Origin: Nocardia transvalensis | GTDB lineage: Bacteria > Actinomycetota > Actinomycetes > Mycobacteriales > Mycobacteriaceae | Direction of reading: 5' to 3' | Assembly: GCF_015477765.1 (NCBI RefSeq) | Contig: NZ_JADLQQ010000014.1 | Location: forward strand, 124,001-188,000 | DNA length: 64,000 nucleotides | Shown here: positions 60,801-64,000 of the stretch, one piece after another | Position numbering within the stretch: the first letter of the stretch is position 1 | Layout: each line of letters starts with the position of its first letter | The notes under the pieces: generated by a model | What the model was told of the DNA's origin: nothing | Seen by the model: the letters and a program-made list of their open reading frames with translations, nothing else | The model's database searches: none | Program-made: the position numbers and the translations under genes

Positions 60801-61475
60801 GTGCGGAAACCGCGCCTGTTGGATCTTTTTTGCAAGCAAGGTGGGGCTGGGATGGGTTACCACCTCGCCGGGTTCGAAGTGGTCGGGGTGGATATCGAGG
60901 ATCAGCCCAGGTATCCGTTCGAGTTCCATCGTGCGGATGCGCTCGAGTTTCTGGAGCAGCGGCATCAGGAGTTCGAGAGCTTCCATGCGTCGCCACCGTG
61001 TCAGCTGTATTCGAAGGCCCGCAACCTCGGTGGGAAACAGTTCGTGGATCTGGTGGGACCGGTGCGTGCTGCGTTCGAGCGGCTGGCGGGGTCGCGGTGC
61101 TGGGTGATCGAGAACGTGCCGGGTGCGGGGCTGTATGACGCTGGGATGCTGTGTGGTTCGATGTTCTACGGGTTGCAGGTGTATCGGCACCGGTTGTTCG
61201 AGACGAACTTTCCGCTTCGAGTGCCTGAGCACCGCCCGCACCACTTGACTGTTACGCAGATGGGGCGGGTGTCGAAGCCGGGGGAGGTCATTCAGCCGGT
61301 CGGCAATTTCATCGGTACCGAGAGGGCCAAGGCCGCTATGGGTATCGATTGGATGTCGCGGAATGGATTGCGGGAGGCGATCCCTCCGGCGTATACGCAT
61401 TGGGTTGGTGAGCAGATGATTCCGCGGATTCCCCCGACTGTCGATTATGAGCAGTTGTGGATGTTCGCCGCTTAG
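60801..61475 (+). CDS. Short cytosine-5 DNA methyltransferase
   Basis: 224 residues. SAM motif I LLDLFCKQGGAGMGYHLAGF, catalytic Cys67 in ASPPCQLYSKAR (motif IV) and ENV at 104-106 (motif VI). It is shorter than typical 5mC enzymes, with a reduced target-recognition region, and has no restriction enzyme partner, so it likely protects phage DNA from the host. GTG start. Confidence 0.85.
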   Translation: MRKPRLLDLFCKQGGAGMGYHLAGFEVVGVDIEDQPRYPFEFHRADALEFLEQRHQEFESFHASPPCQLYSKARNLGGKQFVDLVGPVRAAFERLAGSRCWVIENVPGAGLYDAGMLCGSMFYGLQVYRHRLFETNFPLRVPEHRPHHLTVTQMGRVSKPGEVIQPVGNFIGTERAKAAMGIDWMSRNGLREAIPPAYTHWVGEQMIPRIPPTVDYEQLWMFAA

Positions 61476-61492
61476 AGGGGGAGGGATTCACG

Positions 61493-61753
61493 GTGAGTGA
61501 GCTTGCCGCCGCTGCGGCGTCGGGTGATCGGCTGAAGACGTTGAAAGCGCTTCTCAATCGACTTATCGCTTCCATGGAGGAGGCATCGCCCGGCGTGATT
61601 CCGCAGTATGCGAAACAGATCTCTGATTTGTCGCGGGAGATTGCGGAGTTGGAGCCGCCGAAGAGGGAGGCTACCGATATTGATAGCTTCCGAGAAGAGT
61701 TCGCATCCCTTATCGGCCAGACTGAAGACGACGACGGGGGATCTGCGGAGTAA
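61493..61753 (+). CDS. Putative small terminase subunit (86 aa)
   Basis: Helical, probably coiled: LKTLKALLNRLIASMEEASPG, IPQYAKQISDLSREIAELEPP. The position immediately before the large terminase is that of TerS. GGAGGGATTCAC precedes the GTG. Function by synteny. Confidence 0.6.
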   Translation: MSELAAAAASGDRLKTLKALLNRLIASMEEASPGVIPQYAKQISDLSREIAELEPPKREATDIDSFREEFASLIGQTEDDDGGSAE

Positions 61754-63167
61754 GAAGGCGTACGGCTGCCAGACTCCATTACGCCGAGTCGAGGATTTGG
61801 GGAATCTGGAGCCGGCCAAGGTGGGCATCAAATTCATGGCCCGCTATGGCCTGCGATTGGACCCCTGGCAGGAACTTGTGTTCCGGTCCTGGCTGTCGTT
61901 CGGTCGGGGCGGAAAGTATTCGCACTCACGCTGTGGGCTGTCGGTACCTCGGCAGTGCGGCAAATCGGCATTGCTCGAGGCTCGGGCCTTGGTGGGAATG
62001 TGCTTGCTCGGTGAGCGGATTCTCTTCACGGCGCATTCGACAAAGACCGCGCGTGCGTTCTTCCAACGTTTGTTGTCGTTCTTCGAAGACGAGCGTTTCC
62101 CCGAACTTTCGGGCGTGGTCGAGAAGATCCGCACTGCGAACGGGCTGGAAATGATCCGACTGCGCGACGGTGGCAGTCTTCAAATCCTGGCACGCAGTAA
62201 GGGCAGCGGGCGCGGCCTAACGGTCGACGTGGTCCTGTTCGATGAAGCGCAGGAATGTTCATCGGAAGCGCTGGAAGCGTTGGGCCCGACCACGGCGGCG
62301 GCCCCGCTCGGTAACCGACAATTGATTTTCGCGGGGACACCGCCGAGCGAGATCATGAACTCGGAAGTGTTCACACGATTCCGGGACGAATGCCTGTCCG
62401 GGCGTGCGATGCGCGCATCGTGGCTGGAATGGGCGATGCCCGAGGGCGCAGATCTGGACGACCCCGAAGCGTGGGCGCAAGCCAATCCCGCGCTCGGGTA
62501 TCGGCTCGGGTGGGACGAACTCGCCGAGGACCGATCCGCGTACTCGGATGAGGGTTTCGCGAGGGAACGCGGCGGCATGTGGTCGGCGGCGGTCAGCAGC
62601 GCGGTTATCGACGCCGGTTCGTGGCGTCTGGTCTCTGACGGCGCTTCTCAGGTGCTTGATCCAATCGCGATCGGTGTCGACATTTCGCCGGATCGGTCGA
62701 TGGCGTCGATTGCGATTGCCGGTGTCCGGGCGGACGGGCTGTTTCATGTCGAGGTCACGCACAACCGGAAAGGTACGGATTGGGTGGCGGCGGAGCTGCG
62801 TCGGATGGTTGCGGTGTGGTCTCCGGTGTGCGTGGTGGTGGACGGCCCGGCGGCGTCGCTGGTGCCGGAGCTGGCGGCGCTGGATGTGCCGGTTCATAAG
62901 ACGACGCTTCCTGAGTACGCGACGGCGTGTGCGCTGTTCTACGACTACGTGATGTCGGGGGCGCTGCGTCATGTGGATCAACCGATCTTCACGACCGCGA
63001 TCGAGGCGGCGCGGAAACGGCTTGTGGGGGATATGTGGGCGTGGGGGCGGCGGAACGCGGATTCGGATGTGACACCGGTGGTTTCGGCCACGGTGGCGCT
63101 GTTCGGGTTCATCAACGCCCGGCCGAAGCGCCGTGTGCGACGGAGGACGGAAGCGGTGGTGATGTGA
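61743..63167 (+). CDS. terL: Terminase large subunit
   Basis: About 474 residues. ATPase with Walker A SVPRQCGKSALLEA and Walker B VDVVLFDEAQE; nuclease Asp residues in IAIGVDISPD and CVVVDGPAAS. The start is unresolved: no standard start codon with an SD exists near the 5' end; CTG at 61743, TTG at 61797 and ATG at 61837 are options, and the frame is open to 61608. Drives DNA packaging. Confidence 0.88.
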   Translation: MRSKKAYGCQTPLRRVEDLGNLEPAKVGIKFMARYGLRLDPWQELVFRSWLSFGRGGKYSHSRCGLSVPRQCGKSALLEARALVGMCLLGERILFTAHSTKTARAFFQRLLSFFEDERFPELSGVVEKIRTANGLEMIRLRDGGSLQILARSKGSGRGLTVDVVLFDEAQECSSEALEALGPTTAAAPLGNRQLIFAGTPPSEIMNSEVFTRFRDECLSGRAMRASWLEWAMPEGADLDDPEAWAQANPALGYRLGWDELAEDRSAYSDEGFARERGGMWSAAVSSAVIDAGSWRLVSDGASQVLDPIAIGVDISPDRSMASIAIAGVRADGLFHVEVTHNRKGTDWVAAELRRMVAVWSPVCVVVDGPAASLVPELAALDVPVHKTTLPEYATACALFYDYVMSGALRHVDQPIFTTAIEAARKRLVGDMWAWGRRNADSDVTPVVSATVALFGFINARPKRRVRRRTEAVVM

Positions 63168-64000
63168 ATGGGTGAACTGCTGCAACTGGATTCGTTGAGT
63201 GAGGACGAGCTGCGGCTGTTCCAGCGCCTCGAGTTCCTGATCGACAAGCACAGGGGCACCAATCGCCTGAAAGAGGCGTATTACGAGGGGGAGAAGCGTG
63301 TCGAGACGCTGGGTATCTCTGTGCCGTACGAGGTCGCGGCGAAGCTGCGCACGGTTGCCGGGTGGGCGGGAACCGTGGTCGATGTGCTGGATGAGCGGCT
63401 GGACTGGCAGGGCTGGGTGCAGGCCGGGGCCGACGACTACGGGTTGAAAGAGATCTACCGTGCCAATCAGCTCGACTCGGATTCGGGTATGGCCCATCTC
63501 GATGCGCTGATCTTTGGGACCGGGTTCGTCTGTGTGGGACGGGGTTTCGAAGGCGAGCCCGATCCACTGATTACGGTCGAGTCCCCGCTGTACATGTCGG
63601 GTATCCGGGATTTCCGCACACGTCGGCTCTCGTCGGCAATGTCGCGATATTGGGACGAGGACGCCAACGACTACGTGTCGGCGCGGCTGTATATGCCGGA
63701 TCAGACGATCTACCTGGCGAAAGATCGGCCCTATGGTCGGTGGCTGATCGTGCATCGGGACATGCACGGACTTGGGCGGGTGCTGGTAGCGCAGTTGGTG
63801 AATCGCCCGCGTGCGTCGATGCAGTTCGGTCGTTCGGAGATCTCGAAAGCTGTGCGTTCACACACTGATTCGGCGGTGCGGACGTTGATGGCCATGGAGA
63901 TGAACCGCGAGTTCTACTCGGCTCCGCAGAGGTGGGGAACGAACCTGTCGGCGGATCAGTTCACCCGCGCCGATGGCACGGTGGTGACCGGGTGGGAGGC
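63168..64000 (+). CDS. Phage portal protein, partial at the window edge
   Basis: Begins MGELLQLDSLSEDELRLFQR right after the terminase stop and continues beyond the window (277 codons seen). FLIDKHRGTNRLKEAYYEGEK, RTVAGWAGTVVDVLDERLDW and the phage_portal SPP1-like spacing are typical of actinophage portals. Structural genes should follow to the right. Confidence 0.85.
   Translation, partial: MGELLQLDSLSEDELRLFQRLEFLIDKHRGTNRLKEAYYEGEKRVETLGISVPYEVAAKLRTVAGWAGTVVDVLDERLDWQGWVQAGADDYGLKEIYRANQLDSDSGMAHLDALIFGTGFVCVGRGFEGEPDPLITVESPLYMSGIRDFRTRRLSSAMSRYWDEDANDYVSARLYMPDQTIYLAKDRPYGRWLIVHRDMHGLGRVLVAQLVNRPRASMQFGRSEISKAVRSHTDSAVRTLMAMEMNREFYSAPQRWGTNLSADQFTRADGTVVTGWE

Overview
The window looks like a chromosome segment from a mycolate-bearing actinomycete, most likely Nocardia or a close relative. 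The DNA is GC-rich. The central gene order (BfaA/BfaB-type lipid genes, an SRPBCC gene, ybaB-recR, murT-gatD, leuA, ask-asd) recalls the Rv3720-Rv3708c neighbourhood of Mycobacterium tuberculosis as I remember it. The genus is an inference.

Three regions can be seen. (1) Positions 1 to about 9,525 are the int-proximal end of an integrated phage-like element that continues off the left edge. A leftward operon of overlapping genes encodes small proteins, a DnaB-like helicase, a replication protein with a duplicated Cys-rich domain, helix-turn-helix proteins and a Sak4-type recombination ATPase. A divergent immunity region (two HTH regulators) separates it from a rightward tyrosine integrase, which lies beside an initiator tRNA-fMet that probably supplied the attachment site. 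Three copies of a hairpin with an invariant CTAGCAC loop, each followed by the same Shine-Dalgarno block, precede translation starts in both directions. I regard this as the most novel signal in the window.

(2) Positions about 9,526 to 48,130 are resident chromosome: 10-methyl fatty acid synthesis (bfaB-bfaA), recombination (ybaB-recR), amino acid synthesis (leuA with a leucine-rich leader peptide; ask-asd), cell wall amidation (murT-gatD), a cysteine desulfhydrase with a YheO-type regulator, an EspI-like MinD ATPase outside any visible ESX cluster, a cholesterol-oxidase-like GMC enzyme, a pore-less voltage-sensor-like membrane protein, LtrA, several divergent regulator/enzyme pairs, and two gene remnants. 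Four genes (leuA, gatD, the GMC oxidase, asd) end in a shared kind of 3' hairpin followed by short tandem repeats; in three of them the stop codon is part of the hairpin.

(3) Positions about 48,140 to 64,000 are the early and packaging part of a second, different prophage that runs off the right edge. It has a leftward repressor with 18-bp palindromic operators, a rightward early operon (HTH, ParB-like, PD-(D/E)XK nuclease, ERF annealing protein, WhiB-like protein, tandem zinc-ribbon protein, TOPRIM/RecA-type primase-helicase, SSB, a second nuclease), an accessory pocket (a convergent small ORF, a 35-residue peptide, a multi-spanning membrane protein, HNH, winged helix), a short cytosine-5 methyltransferase, and then terminase and portal. 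No integrase is visible for this second element, so its boundary is only approximate.
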